A stretch of 64,000 nucleotides of DNA from Joostella atrarenae (GCF_021764745.1 NZ_JAETXX010000001.1:930001-994000); one strand, 5' to 3'. Positions 36,340 to 46,563 are shown, numbered from the stretch's first letter. A program made the numbers and translations. The notes: a model not told the origin generated them from the letters alone.

Positions 36340-37316
36340 TAGTCAAGCGATTGGTTTTCTTGTGATGCTGCATGAAGTAAAGCTTCGTATTCTTCAGCAG
36401 ATAAACTTCCGTAATAGAAATTTAATGGATTTATTCTGTTGCCATCTTTCCATACTTCGTAATGGCAGTGTGGAGCCTGAGATCTACCTGTACTTCCAAC
36501 GAGACCAATAAGGTCACCGCGTTTTACTTTCTGTCCAGGTCTCACCTTATATTTACTAAGGTGTGCATAAAGACTCATATATCCAAAGTCGTGATCTATT
36601 CTTATGTGCTCACCATAACCTGAAGAGCGATTGTCTGCTCTAGTAACAATTCCATCTCCAGTTGCATAAACGGGAGTACCACGAGGGGCGGTAAAATCCA
36701 TTCCGTAATGCATTTTTCTAGCTTTTGTAAACGGATCAGAACGCCAACCATAACCAGAAGCCATACGAGTTAAATCTTCATTACTTACAGGTTGTATTGC
36801 TGGAATTGCTGCTAGAAGTTTTTCTTTCTCTTTTGCAAGTTCTGTAATTTCATCTAGCGATTTAGATTGTATAACTAATCTTTTCTGAAGCTTTTCTAAT
36901 TTTTTTGTGGCGTCAATAATCAAATCAGAATTATTAAAACCTTCTAATTTAGTATATCTATTTACACCACCAAAACCCGCAGTTCTCTGTTCTGACGGAA
37001 TAGGACTAGCCTCAAAATAGAGTCTATAAATGTTATTGTCTCGATCTTCTATATTTGCAAGAACCTCTTCTATTTGGTTCATTTTATTGTTTAGAATCTC
37101 AAATTGAAATTCATAATTTTTTAATTCTCGTGCTTGAGAGAGTTCTTTTGGAGTGTTTACTAAATTTGTATTTAATAAAATAAGCAAGCAAATACCGCCA
37201 AAAAGAAAGGCAGCAAATACAAATAAACTAATATTAACAACCTTTTTACCTTTTTTAGGTTCAATCCTTCTATAAGATAAAGTTTCAGAATCGTAATAAT
37301 ATTTTACCTTCGTCAT
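36339..37316 (-). CDS. M23-family peptidoglycan DD-metallopeptidase
   Basis: This 325-residue cell-wall enzyme has an N-terminal cytoplasmic tail, one membrane helix (about 28-48) and a coiled-coil stalk (about 60-180). The C-terminal LytM/M23 domain is zinc-dependent: ligands lie in HYGMD (HxxxD, near residue 203) and HCHYE (HxH, near 288). All residues needed for catalysis appear intact, so it is a hydrolase rather than an EnvC-type activator. It is divergent from alaS. Confidence 0.93.
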   Translation of the reverse strand: MTKVKYYYDSETLSYRRIEPKKGKKVVNISLFVFAAFLFGGICLLILLNTNLVNTPKELSQARELKNYEFQFEILNNKMNQIEEVLANIEDRDNNIYRLYFEASPIPSEQRTAGFGGVNRYTKLEGFNNSDLIIDATKKLEKLQKRLVIQSKSLDEITELAKEKEKLLAAIPAIQPVSNEDLTRMASGYGWRSDPFTKARKMHYGMDFTAPRGTPVYATGDGIVTRADNRSSGYGEHIRIDHDFGYMSLYAHLSKYKVRPGQKVKRGDLIGLVGSTGRSQAPHCHYEVWKDGNRINPLNFYYGSLSAEEYEALLHAASQENQSLD

Positions 37317-37431
37317 TAGTTTAAAAATTCTATTTTTGCCATGTATATGGACGTGTCGCTCATTTGTGTAACAAACAAATATATAAATTGTTTTATCAGT
37401 TAGTGTAATTTTTAGAAAAAGTTAAGAGTTT

Positions 37432-40050
37432 ATGATGAATTCCAGAGAGATAAGAAAGCAGTTTCTGCAGTTTTTTGAAGATAAGAATCATGAGATCGTT
37501 TCCTCAGCACCAATGGTAGTTAAGGATGATCCAACACTTATGTTTACGAATGCCGGAATGAATCAGTTTAAAGAATATTTTTTAGGTAATAAAGTGCCAA
37601 AAAATAAGCGAGCTACTGATACTCAAAAATGCCTTCGTGTAAGTGGGAAACATAACGATTTGGAGGAAGTAGGTAAAGATACTTACCACCATACTATGTT
37701 TGAAATGTTGGGGAATTGGAGTTTTGGAGATTATTTCAAAAAAGAAGCCATTAACTGGGCATGGGAATTACTTACGGAAGTATATAAAATTGATAAAGAT
37801 ATTCTTTATATCACCGTTTTTGAAGGTGCTGAAGCAGAAGGACTACCAATAGATCAAGAAGCATATGACCTTTGGAAGGAGATTGTGCCAGAAGACAGAA
37901 TTATTCTTGGTAATAAAAAGGATAATTTTTGGGAAATGGGAGATCAAGGGCCTTGTGGACCTTCGTCAGAAATTCATGTTGATATTCGCTCTGCAGAAGA
38001 TAAGGCAAAGACTCCTGGTGCAGATTTAGTAAATCAAGATCATCCACAAGTGGTTGAAATCTGGAATTTGGTTTTTATGGAATTTAACCGAAAAGCCAAT
38101 GGGTCTCTAGAAAAATTACCAGCACAACACGTAGATACCGGATTAGGATTTGAGCGTTTGTGTATGGTGTTGCAAGATAAAAAGAGTAACTACGATACAG
38201 ATGTATTTACACCTCTGATTAGAGAAATAGAAACAATTACCAATTCTAAATATGGAAAGACTGAAGAAATAGATATTGCAATTCGCGTGATTGCAGATCA
38301 TGTTCGTGCAGTAGCCTTTTCAATAGCAGACGGTCAATTGCCTAGTAATACAGGAGCTGGATATGTAATTCGTAGAATTTTACGAAGAGCAATTCGCTAC
38401 GGATTTACTTTTTTAGATCAGAAGGAACCATTTATCTATAAGCTAGTAGATACTTTAATTAAGCAATTGCAAGAATTTTTCCCTGAATTGCAGAAAGAGA
38501 AGAATATTATTATCAATGTAATAAGAGAAGAAGAAAATTCTTTCTTGAGAACATTAGCACAAGGTTTGGTGTTGTTGGATAATATTATAGCTTCTAATTC
38601 TGATAAGACGATTTCGGGAAGTAAAGCTTTTGAGTTATACGATACTTATGGTTTTCCAATCGATTTAACAGCGCTTATTCTTCAAGAGAAAGGATTTAAG
38701 TTGGATGAAAAAGAATTTCAAGAGGAATTAGAAAAACAAAAGAATAGATCTAGAGCCGCTACAAAAATAGAAACTGGAGATTGGGAAGTTTTAATTGATG
38801 ATCCAGTTGAAGAATTTGTTGGTTACGACACATTAGAAACACAAGTACGAATTACACGCTACCGAAAAGTAGAAAGTAAAAAAGACGGAGAACTTTATCA
38901 ATTGGTCTTTAATATTACACCTTTTTATGCTGAAGGAGGAGGTCAAGTTGGAGATAAAGGATATTTAGAATCTGCTAATGGTGATGTTATTTATATTATT
39001 GATACTAAAAAGGAGAATAATCTAATTATACATTTCTCTAAGAATTTACCTAAGAATATAAACGATCCTTTTAGAGCGGTTGTAGATGAAAAGCAACGTA
39101 GTCGATCTGCGGCTAATCATACAGCAACACATTTGTTGCACCAAGCATTGCGTAGTGTATTAGGAACTCATGTGGAGCAAAAAGGGAGTATGGTTCATAG
39201 TGGTTACTTGCGTTTTGATTTTTCTCACTTTGCAAAAGTAACTTCTGAAGAGCTCACACATATTGAAGATTTTGTAAATGCAAGAATTCGCGAACAATTG
39301 CCATTGCAAGAAAATAGACATATGCCATACCAAGAAGCTATAGATCAAGGAGCTGTTGCTTTGTTTGGAGAAAAATATGGAGACTTAGTTCGTGCTGTAA
39401 AGTTTGGAGAAAGCATGGAGCTTTGTGGAGGTACGCATGTAGCTAATACCAGTGATATTTGGCACTTTATAATTACAAATGAAAGTGCCGTTGCAGCAGG
39501 TGTTCGAAGAATAGAAGCAATTACTTTTGATGCCGCAAAAGAATATTTTGCAAATCAAACAGAAGCTTTCAAGCAAGTAAAAGCATTATTAAAAAATAAT
39601 AGTGCAGATCCTATAAAGGCTGTAACAGTGCTTCAAGAGGAAAATGCTGCAATGAAAAAGCAAATTGAACAGCTATTAAAAGATAAAGCAAAAGGTCTTA
39701 AAGGGGAGCTAAAAGCTGAGTTAGAGGAGATAAACGGTGTTCGATTCTTAGCTAAGAAAGTAGATTTAGATCAGGGGAGTATTAAAGACCTCTCTTTTGA
39801 ACTAGGGAGTGAGTTTAAAAACTTATTTCTATTATTTGCCTCAGAGAATGATGGAAAAGTAATGCTTACATGCTATGTTTCTAAAGAGATTGTAAAAGAA
39901 AAAGATTTAAATGCAGGACAAGTAGTTCGCGAGCTTGGAAAACTTATCCAAGGTGGTGGCGGTGGTCAGCCTTTCTTTGCAACTGCAGGAGGTAAAAACC
40001 CTGCTGGAATCCCAGAAGCGCTTAAAAAAGCAAAAGATTTTATAGCATAA
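37432..40050 (+). CDS. alaS: Alanyl-tRNA synthetase
   Basis: This 872-residue class II synthetase has the aminoacylation domain (1-240) with FTNAGMNQF, the tRNA-binding region, and the editing domain with HTATH (near 562) and CGGTH (near 665) as zinc ligands. The C-terminal DHHA1 domain has the glycine loop [14 protein letters not shown]. Start may be the ATG at 37432 or the adjacent ATG at 37435. A terminator follows directly. Confidence 0.98.
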   Translation: MMNSREIRKQFLQFFEDKNHEIVSSAPMVVKDDPTLMFTNAGMNQFKEYFLGNKVPKNKRATDTQKCLRVSGKHNDLEEVGKDTYHHTMFEMLGNWSFGDYFKKEAINWAWELLTEVYKIDKDILYITVFEGAEAEGLPIDQEAYDLWKEIVPEDRIILGNKKDNFWEMGDQGPCGPSSEIHVDIRSAEDKAKTPGADLVNQDHPQVVEIWNLVFMEFNRKANGSLEKLPAQHVDTGLGFERLCMVLQDKKSNYDTDVFTPLIREIETITNSKYGKTEEIDIAIRVIADHVRAVAFSIADGQLPSNTGAGYVIRRILRRAIRYGFTFLDQKEPFIYKLVDTLIKQLQEFFPELQKEKNIIINVIREEENSFLRTLAQGLVLLDNIIASNSDKTISGSKAFELYDTYGFPIDLTALILQEKGFKLDEKEFQEELEKQKNRSRAATKIETGDWEVLIDDPVEEFVGYDTLETQVRITRYRKVESKKDGELYQLVFNITPFYAEGGGQVGDKGYLESANGDVIYIIDTKKENNLIIHFSKNLPKNINDPFRAVVDEKQRSRSAANHTATHLLHQALRSVLGTHVEQKGSMVHSGYLRFDFSHFAKVTSEELTHIEDFVNARIREQLPLQENRHMPYQEAIDQGAVALFGEKYGDLVRAVKFGESMELCGGTHVANTSDIWHFIITNESAVAAGVRRIEAITFDAAKEYFANQTEAFKQVKALLKNNSADPIKAVTVLQEENAAMKKQIEQLLKDKAKGLKGELKAELEEINGVRFLAKKVDLDQGSIKDLSFELGSEFKNLFLLFASENDGKVMLTCYVSKEIVKEKDLNAGQVVRELGKLIQGGGGGQPFFATAGGKNPAGIPEALKKAKDFIA

Positions 40051-40070
40051 TTCAAGAATAAATTTTAATT

Positions 40071-40106
40071 AAAAACTCCCAAGCAACAATGTTTGGGAGT
40101 TTTTTT
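40071..40106 (+). terminator. Terminator of alaS
   Basis: AAAAACTCCCAA pairs with TTTGGGAGTTTTT around a 9-nt loop and ends in a seven-T run. Confidence 0.9.
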
Positions 40107-40162
40107 ATGGTATAATCTGGTGCTTTTTTTATTACTGAGTTTAGTTAAAATATTCATAACGA

Positions 40163-40192
40163 TTAAACCTTATTTCTGTAATGAAGTCTTAG
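40163..40192 (+). promoter_or_regulatory. ECF-sigma-like promoter upstream of Spy-like gene
   Basis: TTAAACC (40163-40169), a 16-nt spacer and GTCTTAG (40186-40192) end 28 nt before the ATG at 40221. The element matches that at 31075-31104 in both boxes, spacer length and distance to the start. Confidence 0.55.
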
Positions 40193-40220
40193 TAGTATAA
40201 TAATTTTAAAAATTAATAAA

Positions 40221-40688
40221 ATGAAAAAGACAATAGGTTTATTAGCGCTAGTATTAATTACAGCAACTTCATTTGCACAAGAAAGAGGAGGAAGAGAAAA
40301 TAGAAATGAGGATAGAAAAGAGAAAAGAGAAGATTTTAAAGATATGTATAAAGATTTAACCCCTGATCAAATTGCGGAGTTAAAAACTAAAAAAATGGCA
40401 TTAGAATTAGATCTTTCAGATGCACAACAAAAGGATATCTTCAGTTTAAATAAAGATATGGCTACGAAGCATAAAGCTAAGATGGAGACTTTTAAAGATA
40501 AAAAAGAGAAAGGTGAGAAGCCAAGTTCAGAAGAGCTTTATGAGATGATGAAAAATAAATTGGATGAGCAATTAGCTGTTCAAACTAAAATGAAAAATAT
40601 CTTAAATGAAGATCAATATAAAATGTGGAAAAGAAGTCAGCATAACAAACACGGTAAACGTGAACATAGAATGGCTGCTAGAAAATAA
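40221..40688 (+). CDS. Spy/CpxP-like periplasmic protein
   Basis: This 155-residue exported protein has a signal peptide (1-19, ending SFAQ) and a charged, nearly all-helical body rich in Lys, Glu and Met. The block LTPDQIAELKTKKMALELDLSDAQ resembles the LTxxQ repeats of Spy/CpxP chaperones, and the pattern recurs at LNEDQYKMWK. Spy-like proteins bind unfolded envelope proteins or metal. The C-terminus is Lys/His/Arg-rich. The shared ECF-like promoter supports an envelope-stress role. Confidence 0.8.
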   Translation: MKKTIGLLALVLITATSFAQERGGRENRNEDRKEKREDFKDMYKDLTPDQIAELKTKKMALELDLSDAQQKDIFSLNKDMATKHKAKMETFKDKKEKGEKPSSEELYEMMKNKLDEQLAVQTKMKNILNEDQYKMWKRSQHNKHGKREHRMAARK

Positions 40689-40714
40689 TAAGTTGGTTGG
40701 TTAAGTTTATTGCT

Positions 40715-40756
40715 AAAATCCCCGAGAATTTCGATATGAATTCTCGGGGATTTTTT
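40715..40756. terminator. Bidirectional terminator between Spy-like gene and hemL
   Basis: AAAATCCCCGAGAATT (40715-40730) pairs with AATTCTCGGGGATTTT (40739-40754), a 16-bp stem with a T-run on the right and A-run on the left, between convergent genes. Confidence 0.92.
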
Positions 40757-40804
40757 ATTGTAATGATTTTGTGTTCACCACTATTTTTATAAGGACACTT
40801 TAAT

Positions 40805-42088
40805 TTAGAGTGTTTTAACTACTTTGGCTGCAGCTTCAATAGTTTTATCTAAATCTTCATATGTAAGAGCGTCGTTTAAGAACCAACTTTCAAAAGCACT
40901 TGGAGGTAAATAAATTCCCTCTTTCAGCATTCCGTGGAAAAACTTTTTAAAGTAATCGTTATTTCCTTTTACAGAAGTTTTAAAATCATAAACTTCATCT
41001 GTAAAATGAACAGAAATCATAGATCCTAGCCTGTTTATAGTATAAGTAAGATCTGTTTCTTCAAGAGCTTTTTCAAGACCGATATGTAAATAAGCTGTCT
41101 TATCTGCTAGTTTTTTATAGATGTCTTCATGCTCAAATAGTGTTTGAAGCATTGTTAGTCCAGCAGCCATTGCAAGTGGATTTCCGCTTAAAGTTCCCGC
41201 TTGATAAACTGGTCCAATTGGCGCTAGATGATTCATAATTTCATTTCTAGCGGCAAAAGCTCCAACTGGGAGTCCACCACCAATTACTTTTCCAAAAGTA
41301 ACAATGTCTGCTCTTACGCTTAGCAACTCTTGCGCTCCTCCTTGGGCAAGGCGGAAACCAGTCATTACTTCATCAAAAATTAATAATATTTTATTGTCGT
41401 CACATAGTTTTCTTAAGCCTTCTAAGAATCCTTTTTTAGGAACAATGCATCCCATGTTTCCAGCAACAGGTTCAATAATGATTGCTGAAATTTCATTTTT
41501 ATTAGCATCGATAAGAGCTTTTACGCTCTCTAAGTCGTTGTAATTGGCAAGTAGAGTATCTTTTGCAGTTCCTTGGGTAACACCAGGGCTATTTGGACTT
41601 CCGAATGTTACAGCACCACTTCCTGCTTGTATCAGAAAAGAATCTGAATGCCCGTGATAACAACCTGCAAATTTGATGATTTTGTCTTTTCCAGTAAAAC
41701 CTCTCGCAAGTCTAACAGCGCTCATGCAAGCTTCTGTACCACTGTTTACAAATCGAATTTTATCAACATTAGGAACCATAGAAACAGCTAGTTTAGCAAT
41801 TTCAGTTTCTATTTGTGTTGGCATCCCAAAAGACGTTCCTAATTTTGTTTTTCTAATAACAGCATTTACAACTGGTTGAAAAGCATGACCTAAAATCATT
41901 GGTCCCCAAGATGCTATATAATCAATTAATTTATTTCCATCCGCATCATATAGATATGCTCCTTTCGCCTGCTTAACAAATATTGGATCTCCACCTACAG
42001 CATTAAAGGCTCTAACAGGAGAGTTTACTCCACCAGGAATATATTTTTTAGCTTCCGTAAAAAGTGCACTACTTCTTTTATATAACAT
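40805..42088 (-). CDS. hemL: Glutamate-1-semialdehyde 2,1-aminomutase
   Basis: This 427-residue PLP enzyme makes 5-aminolevulinate for haem by the C5 pathway. It shows [11 protein letters not shown] at the N-terminus, [10 protein letters not shown] (114-123), [17 protein letters not shown] and the PLP lysine K267 in [11 protein letters not shown]. Length is normal. No other haem gene is beside it; the next gene on this strand, 10 bp upstream, encodes a glucosaminidase. Confidence 0.97.
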   Translation of the reverse strand: MLYKRSSALFTEAKKYIPGGVNSPVRAFNAVGGDPIFVKQAKGAYLYDADGNKLIDYIASWGPMILGHAFQPVVNAVIRKTKLGTSFGMPTQIETEIAKLAVSMVPNVDKIRFVNSGTEACMSAVRLARGFTGKDKIIKFAGCYHGHSDSFLIQAGSGAVTFGSPNSPGVTQGTAKDTLLANYNDLESVKALIDANKNEISAIIIEPVAGNMGCIVPKKGFLEGLRKLCDDNKILLIFDEVMTGFRLAQGGAQELLSVRADIVTFGKVIGGGLPVGAFAARNEIMNHLAPIGPVYQAGTLSGNPLAMAAGLTMLQTLFEHEDIYKKLADKTAYLHIGLEKALEETDLTYTINRLGSMISVHFTDEVYDFKTSVKGNNDYFKKFFHGMLKEGIYLPPSAFESWFLNDALTYEDLDKTIEAAAKVVKTL

Positions 42089-42098
42089 GTTTTCTATT

Positions 42099-42911
42099 TT
42101 AATTTAGATATAATATTTGTCCTATTTTAATATTATTATCTCTTAATCCATTTTTTCGTTTTATAGCATCAACAGAAACATTATAACGTTTCGATATTGA
42201 ATACAAGGTATCTCCTTTTTTTACTTTGTAGGTCATTTCTGCAACTTGCTTCATCTTTGCAGGATTTGTTCCTAAAACTACAGCATCATATTTATAAAGG
42301 CCATATTTATCTATCAAACTGATTAGTTTTTCAGGATACCTTCTGTCTGTTGCATAGCCAGCTTTACGGAGTCCTTTTGCCCAAGCACGATAATCGTCTT
42401 TATCTAAATCGAACAAAAACGCATATCTACTTCGGGTAGTAAGAAATTCAGAGTGATCTTGATATGAAAGCTCGGGGTACTTATATTTTCTAAAACATTC
42501 TCCTCTTGCATCATCATCATGATAAGCTCTTTCTCCTGTCCATCCACTGTGGCATTTTATGCCGAAATGGTTATTGGCTTTTCGTACCAATTCTCCTTTT
42601 CCGGCACCACTTTCTAAAATTCCTTGCGCTAAAATTATACTAGCCGGAATTCCATAGTTCCGCATTTGGCGCTCAGCAATCGGACTAAAAACATCGATAT
42701 ACTCATCTACAGTGGCCGTGTAAACCGTAGTTCGCGATGTTGATTGTAACGTTTCCGTATCTGTGGTATTGTAGCTTCCGTTGGTATTATTCTGGGTATT
42801 TGTTGTAGGTTGTTTTCTAGGGTCTTTTTTACTGGCTGCTGCTTTTTTTTTAGCTCCGCAACTCACTAAAAAGACAATAAAAAATGCAAAAATGAGGCGT
42901 TTTATAATCAT
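42099..42911 (-). CDS. Glucosaminidase with LysM domain, lipoprotein
   Basis: This 270-residue lipoprotein (signal ending FLVSC, Cys18) has a Lys-rich and Asn/Thr-rich linker, a GH73-type beta-N-acetylglucosaminidase domain (about 78-215) and a C-terminal LysM (about 225-269). GH73 landmarks are the catalytic glutamate context [14 protein letters not shown] and NNHFGIKC; the LysM reads [19 protein letters not shown]. It should cleave peptidoglycan glycan strands at the outer membrane's inner face. It overlaps the upstream PLP gene by 4 bp. Confidence 0.92.
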   Translation of the reverse strand: MIIKRLIFAFFIVFLVSCGAKKKAAASKKDPRKQPTTNTQNNTNGSYNTTDTETLQSTSRTTVYTATVDEYIDVFSPIAERQMRNYGIPASIILAQGILESGAGKGELVRKANNHFGIKCHSGWTGERAYHDDDARGECFRKYKYPELSYQDHSEFLTTRSRYAFLFDLDKDDYRAWAKGLRKAGYATDRRYPEKLISLIDKYGLYKYDAVVLGTNPAKMKQVAEMTYKVKKGDTLYSISKRYNVSVDAIKRKNGLRDNNIKIGQILYLN

Positions 42912-43804
42912 TTTATTAGGGGTAAATTCTTTTGTTTTAAGCGTTCGTTCATTCCTGAAATACCTTGCAATCCTCCAGTATGAATGGCTAATATTTTTGT
43001 GTGCTCTTTAAAATAACCTTCTTTAATTAAGTTTAGTATTCCAAACATCATTTTTCCTGTGTAAACAGGATCGAGAGGAATGCCAGTCTCATCTTTAAAT
43101 TCATTTATAAAATGAATCAACTCCTGATTAATTTTAGCATATCCGCCAAAATGATAATCAGTTTGTAGGTCCCAGTTATCTTGATTCGCAAATTTACGAA
43201 TTTCTGTTTGTAAAAAGTTGCCTTTCAGCGCAGGAAACCCCAAAACTTGTTGACGAACTTGTGAACAATTAATTAGTCCAGATATAGTACCTCCAGTTCC
43301 TACAGCTGTACATATATAATCAAAGTTAAAATCTTCGCCTTCTAGAATTTCTTCACACCCTTTTACGGCCAAGTTATTTGTTCCTCCTTCGGGGACTAAA
43401 AAAAAGTCTCCAAACTCCTCTTTTAATTTATTTGTAAAAATGGGGTCTTCTTTTTCTCTATAATCAGAACGACTTACATATTTGAATATCATGCCGTGTT
43501 TTTCAGCAAAAGAAAGGGTAGCATTTTTCTCAGTTTTATCAGCGAGTTCTTCACCTCTAATAACACCAATCGTTTTTAATCCATTTTCAAATCCTGCATA
43601 GGCAGTAGCAGCAATATGATTAGAAAAAGCACCTCCAAAAGTTAAAAGCGTATGGTGCTTTAATTTTTCTGCTTCTGAAATATTATATTTTAATTTTCTG
43701 AATTTATTTCCTGAGATAAAAGGATGAATCAAGTCTTCTCGTTTGATGAATAATCGAACGGAAGCTTTTTTGGTGTCTTTTAAAACAATCTCTTGATTAT
43801 GCAA
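42908..43804 (-). CDS. ACC deaminase / D-cysteine desulfhydrase-like PLP enzyme
   Basis: This 298-residue fold-type II PLP protein has the likely Schiff-base lysine K34 in SGNKFRKLKYN, the cofactor-contacting GGAFSNH (57-63) and the phosphate loop TGGTISGL. In this family a few residues separate ACC deaminase from D-cysteine desulfhydrase, and I cannot decide by eye; desulfhydrase is more common outside plant-associated bacteria. A TATCTTTG promoter box lies 26 bp upstream. Confidence 0.85.
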   Translation of the reverse strand: MHNQEIVLKDTKKASVRLFIKREDLIHPFISGNKFRKLKYNISEAEKLKHHTLLTFGGAFSNHIAATAYAGFENGLKTIGVIRGEELADKTEKNATLSFAEKHGMIFKYVSRSDYREKEDPIFTNKLKEEFGDFFLVPEGGTNNLAVKGCEEILEGEDFNFDYICTAVGTGGTISGLINCSQVRQQVLGFPALKGNFLQTEIRKFANQDNWDLQTDYHFGGYAKINQELIHFINEFKDETGIPLDPVYTGKMMFGILNLIKEGYFKEHTKILAIHTGGLQGISGMNERLKQKNLPLIK

Positions 43805-43829
43805 AATAGAATGTTTATTTGTGGTGCTG

Positions 43830-43837
43830 CAAAGATA
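43830..43837 (-). promoter_or_regulatory. -7 box TATCTTTG of the PLP enzyme gene
   Basis: The minus strand reads TATCTTTG, matching TAnnTTTG, 26 bp before the start codon. Confidence 0.6.
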
Positions 43838-43847
43838 AAAATAACAA

Positions 43848-44174
43848 TTACTTTAAGTAATGTAAAAAGCCCCAAATAGAGCGCTTGTTTAGATAGTTTA
43901 GATTTCGCTCGTTTTGATAGGCCTCTTTTTCAAAGCTTATGTTTCTATAAGCTTCATTGAAATTTCTAAACTTTATAATACCAATAATCCATTCAAAAGT
44001 ATACCAGATATAGAAAGGGATAATCAGTAATTCTAATTGTTGCTTTAAATGAATCCGTTCGTGGTTAATCAATACTTCGTCTTGGCGTAGGTTGTTTTCC
44101 TTTAAAATAATTATCGGCCAGAGCGTAAGGCCAACATATCTTTTTGGAAAAATGTATTTAAAAATTAGAATCAT
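43848..44174 (-). CDS. Small membrane protein with HExxH motif
   Basis: I do not recognise a named family. This 108-residue protein has one to two hydrophobic segments (about 14-24 and 49-67) flanking HERIH (39-43), a zincin-type HExxH. A glutamate-rich segment FEKEAYQNE (about 80-88) could give the third metal ligand, as in M48-type and related peptidases. It is too short for a full peptidase, so it may be a minimal membrane protease or a relic. It is divergent from the DUF5522 gene across a palindromic promoter. Confidence 0.75.
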   Translation of the reverse strand: MILIFKYIFPKRYVGLTLWPIIILKENNLRQDEVLINHERIHLKQQLELLIIPFYIWYTFEWIIGIIKFRNFNEAYRNISFEKEAYQNERNLNYLNKRSIWGFLHYLK

Positions 44175-44207
44175 AAATCAGCTTTTAGTAGAGCCGTAGT
44201 TTTCTGT

Positions 44208-44223
44208 TATCTTTGTAAAGATA
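44208..44223. promoter_or_regulatory. Overlapping divergent promoter boxes in a palindrome
   Basis: TATCTTTG on the plus strand (44208-44215) directly abuts TATCTTTA on the minus strand (44216-44223). Together they form a 7-bp inverted repeat around two central bases. They would serve the DUF5522 gene (plus) and the HExxH gene (minus). Confidence 0.5.
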
Positions 44224-44306
44224 TAAGGATTTATAGTTATAAAAATTTATTAGCATAGTTTTTAAGCTGATTTATAAAAAAGAACTCCTTAGAAGCAGAT
44301 ATAAAA

Positions 44307-44459
44307 ATGAAAAAAATATTCAAGCCTGAAGAAGGCGATTATTATTTGTCGCCTGAAGGCTATCGCGTTTTTACAGAACAATATCATTTAAAGCGAGGGT
44401 ATTGTTGCGAAAATGGTTGCAGACATTGCCCATATGGATTTAATAAGAAAAGAAAATAG
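44307..44459 (+). CDS. DUF5522 small Cys-rich protein (50 residues)
   Basis: This short gene runs from ATG 44307 to TAG 44459. The protein is 50 residues, with YYLSPEGYRVFTEQYHLKRG followed by YCCENGCRHCPYG, a compact set of four Cys and one His that could bind a metal. It closely fits DUF5522, a small domain found alone in Bacteroidota and elsewhere. The function is unknown. It ends 39 bp before hutU and could be co-transcribed. Confidence 0.85.
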   Translation: MKKIFKPEEGDYYLSPEGYRVFTEQYHLKRGYCCENGCRHCPYGFNKKRK

Positions 44460-44498
44460 CGAATTGGCAAATGTCAATTTTTTAAAAAAAATAATTTG

Positions 44499-46490
44499 AT
44501 GATTGATACACAGAATACTTTTGAAAATCAGATCTTAGAAGGGATTCCAGCGAGTCTTCCTACTAAAAAGGGATATGATGAGCATGTAAATCATGCTCCA
44601 AAGCGAAAAGATATTTTAACTGCTGAAGAGAAGAAATTAGCACTTAAGAATGCTTTACGATATTTTGATAAGAGTTTTCATGCAGAGTTGATTGAAGAAT
44701 TCAAAGAGGAGTTGGATTTATATGGACGGATTTATATGTATCGTTTTCGTCCTGATTACGAAATGTATGCTAGGCCAATAAATCAATATCCTGCAAAGTC
44801 TAAGCATGCTGCCGCAATTATGTTGATGATTATGAATAATCTCGACCCAAAAGTAGCACAGCATCCACATGAATTGATTACTTACGGAGGGAATGGAGCT
44901 GTTTTTCAGAATTGGGCGCAATATCGCCTAACTATGAAATATCTCGCTGAAATGAATGATGAGCAAACCCTGGTTATGTACAGCGGACACCCAATGGGGC
45001 TATTTCCTTCAAACAGAAATGCACCTAGAGTTGTTGTTACGAATGGAATGATGATTCCTAATTATTCCAGTCAAGACGATTGGGAGAAATTCAATGCACT
45101 TGGTGTTACTCAATATGGACAGATGACAGCGGGAAGTTATATGTATATCGGTCCGCAGGGAATTGTTCATGGAACAACTATAACAGTGTTAAATGGTTTC
45201 CGTAAGATTAAAAAATCTCCAGAGGGAGGTGTTTTTGTAACTTCAGGATTAGGAGGTATGAGTGGAGCGCAGCCAAAAGCGGGGAATATAGCGGGTTGTA
45301 TTACTGTTTGTGCTGAAGTAAATCCAAAAGCTATTGCAACAAGACATTCCCAAGGTTGGGTTGATGAGGTTGTTTCTGATTTGGGGGAGTTAACTGCAAG
45401 AGTAAAGAAGGCGCAAGCAGCTAAAGAGACTGTTTCTATAGCATATGAAGGAAATGTAGTAGAGGTTTGGGAGAAATTTGATGTCGAGAATATACATGTA
45501 GATTTAGGTTCCGATCAGACTTCGTTGCATAATCCGTGGGCAGGGGGATATTATCCTGTGGGATTAACTTTGGAAGAATCGCAAGCGCTAATGGCAAGCA
45601 ATTCTGATGCTTTTAAAGAAAAAGTACAAGAAAGCTTACGTCGTCATGCAGCGGCAGTAAATAAACATACGGATAAAGGGACATACTTTTTTGATTATGG
45701 AAACGCATTTTTATTAGAAGCTTCTCGTGCAGGAGCAGATGTAATGGCTTCTAATGGAATTGATTTTAAGTATCCTAGTTATGTCCAAGATATTATGGGG
45801 CCTATGTGTTTTGATTATGGTTTTGGTCCTTTTAGATGGGTTTGTGCTAGTGGAGATCCTGAAGATTTAAAGAAAACAGACGCTATTGCTTGTCAAGTTT
45901 TAGAAGAGATTAAAGAAACAGCTCCAGAAGAAATTCAGAAACAATTAGAAGATAATATCCAATGGATTAAATCTGCACAAGAAAATAAACTTGTAGTAGG
46001 TTCTCAGGCTAGGATTTTATATGCCGATGCAGAGGGTAGGATTAAAATTGCAAAAGCTTTTAATAAGGCGATTGAAGAAAATAAAATTGGTTTTGTGATA
46101 TTAGGAAGAGATCATCATGATGTTAGTGGAACAGATTCTCCATATCGAGAAACTTCTAATATTTATGATGGATCGAGTTTTACCGCAGACATGGCTATAC
46201 ATAATGTTATTGGAGATAGTTTTAGAGGAGCTAGCTGGGTAAGTATCCATAATGGAGGCGGTGTTGGCTGGGGTGAAGTTATTAATGGAGGTTTTGGTAT
46301 GGTTCTTGATGGTAGTATGGAAGCAGATAAACGTTTGCAGTCCATGCTATTTTGGGATGTAAATAATGGTATTGCAAGAAGAAGTTGGGCAAGAAATGAA
46401 GAAGCAGTATTTGCCATAAAAAGAGCCATGCAAGTAGAGCCAGATTTAAAAGTGACTTTACCGAGTTTTGTAGACGAAGATTTGCTATAA
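44499..46490 (+). CDS. hutU: Urocanate hydratase (long form)
   Basis: This 663-residue enzyme converts urocanate to imidazolonepropionate in histidine degradation, using a tightly bound NAD+. Landmarks are TYGGNGAVFQNW, YSGHPMGLFPS, the NAD-binding GLGGMSGAQPKAG, and VILGRDHHDVSGTDSPYRE. It is about 100 residues longer than the proteobacterial form, as in other Bacteroidota and eukaryotes. The ATG at 44499 was chosen over a TTG at 44496. No hutH or hutI is nearby. Confidence 0.95.
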   Translation: MIDTQNTFENQILEGIPASLPTKKGYDEHVNHAPKRKDILTAEEKKLALKNALRYFDKSFHAELIEEFKEELDLYGRIYMYRFRPDYEMYARPINQYPAKSKHAAAIMLMIMNNLDPKVAQHPHELITYGGNGAVFQNWAQYRLTMKYLAEMNDEQTLVMYSGHPMGLFPSNRNAPRVVVTNGMMIPNYSSQDDWEKFNALGVTQYGQMTAGSYMYIGPQGIVHGTTITVLNGFRKIKKSPEGGVFVTSGLGGMSGAQPKAGNIAGCITVCAEVNPKAIATRHSQGWVDEVVSDLGELTARVKKAQAAKETVSIAYEGNVVEVWEKFDVENIHVDLGSDQTSLHNPWAGGYYPVGLTLEESQALMASNSDAFKEKVQESLRRHAAAVNKHTDKGTYFFDYGNAFLLEASRAGADVMASNGIDFKYPSYVQDIMGPMCFDYGFGPFRWVCASGDPEDLKKTDAIACQVLEEIKETAPEEIQKQLEDNIQWIKSAQENKLVVGSQARILYADAEGRIKIAKAFNKAIEENKIGFVILGRDHHDVSGTDSPYRETSNIYDGSSFTADMAIHNVIGDSFRGASWVSIHNGGGVGWGEVINGGFGMVLDGSMEADKRLQSMLFWDVNNGIARRSWARNEEAVFAIKRAMQVEPDLKVTLPSFVDEDLL

Positions 46491-46563
46491 TAGTTAAATG
46501 ATATTACTCCACTTAGTAGTCGGAGGAATTTATAATAAACGATAAACTTTAAAGCGAAATAAA

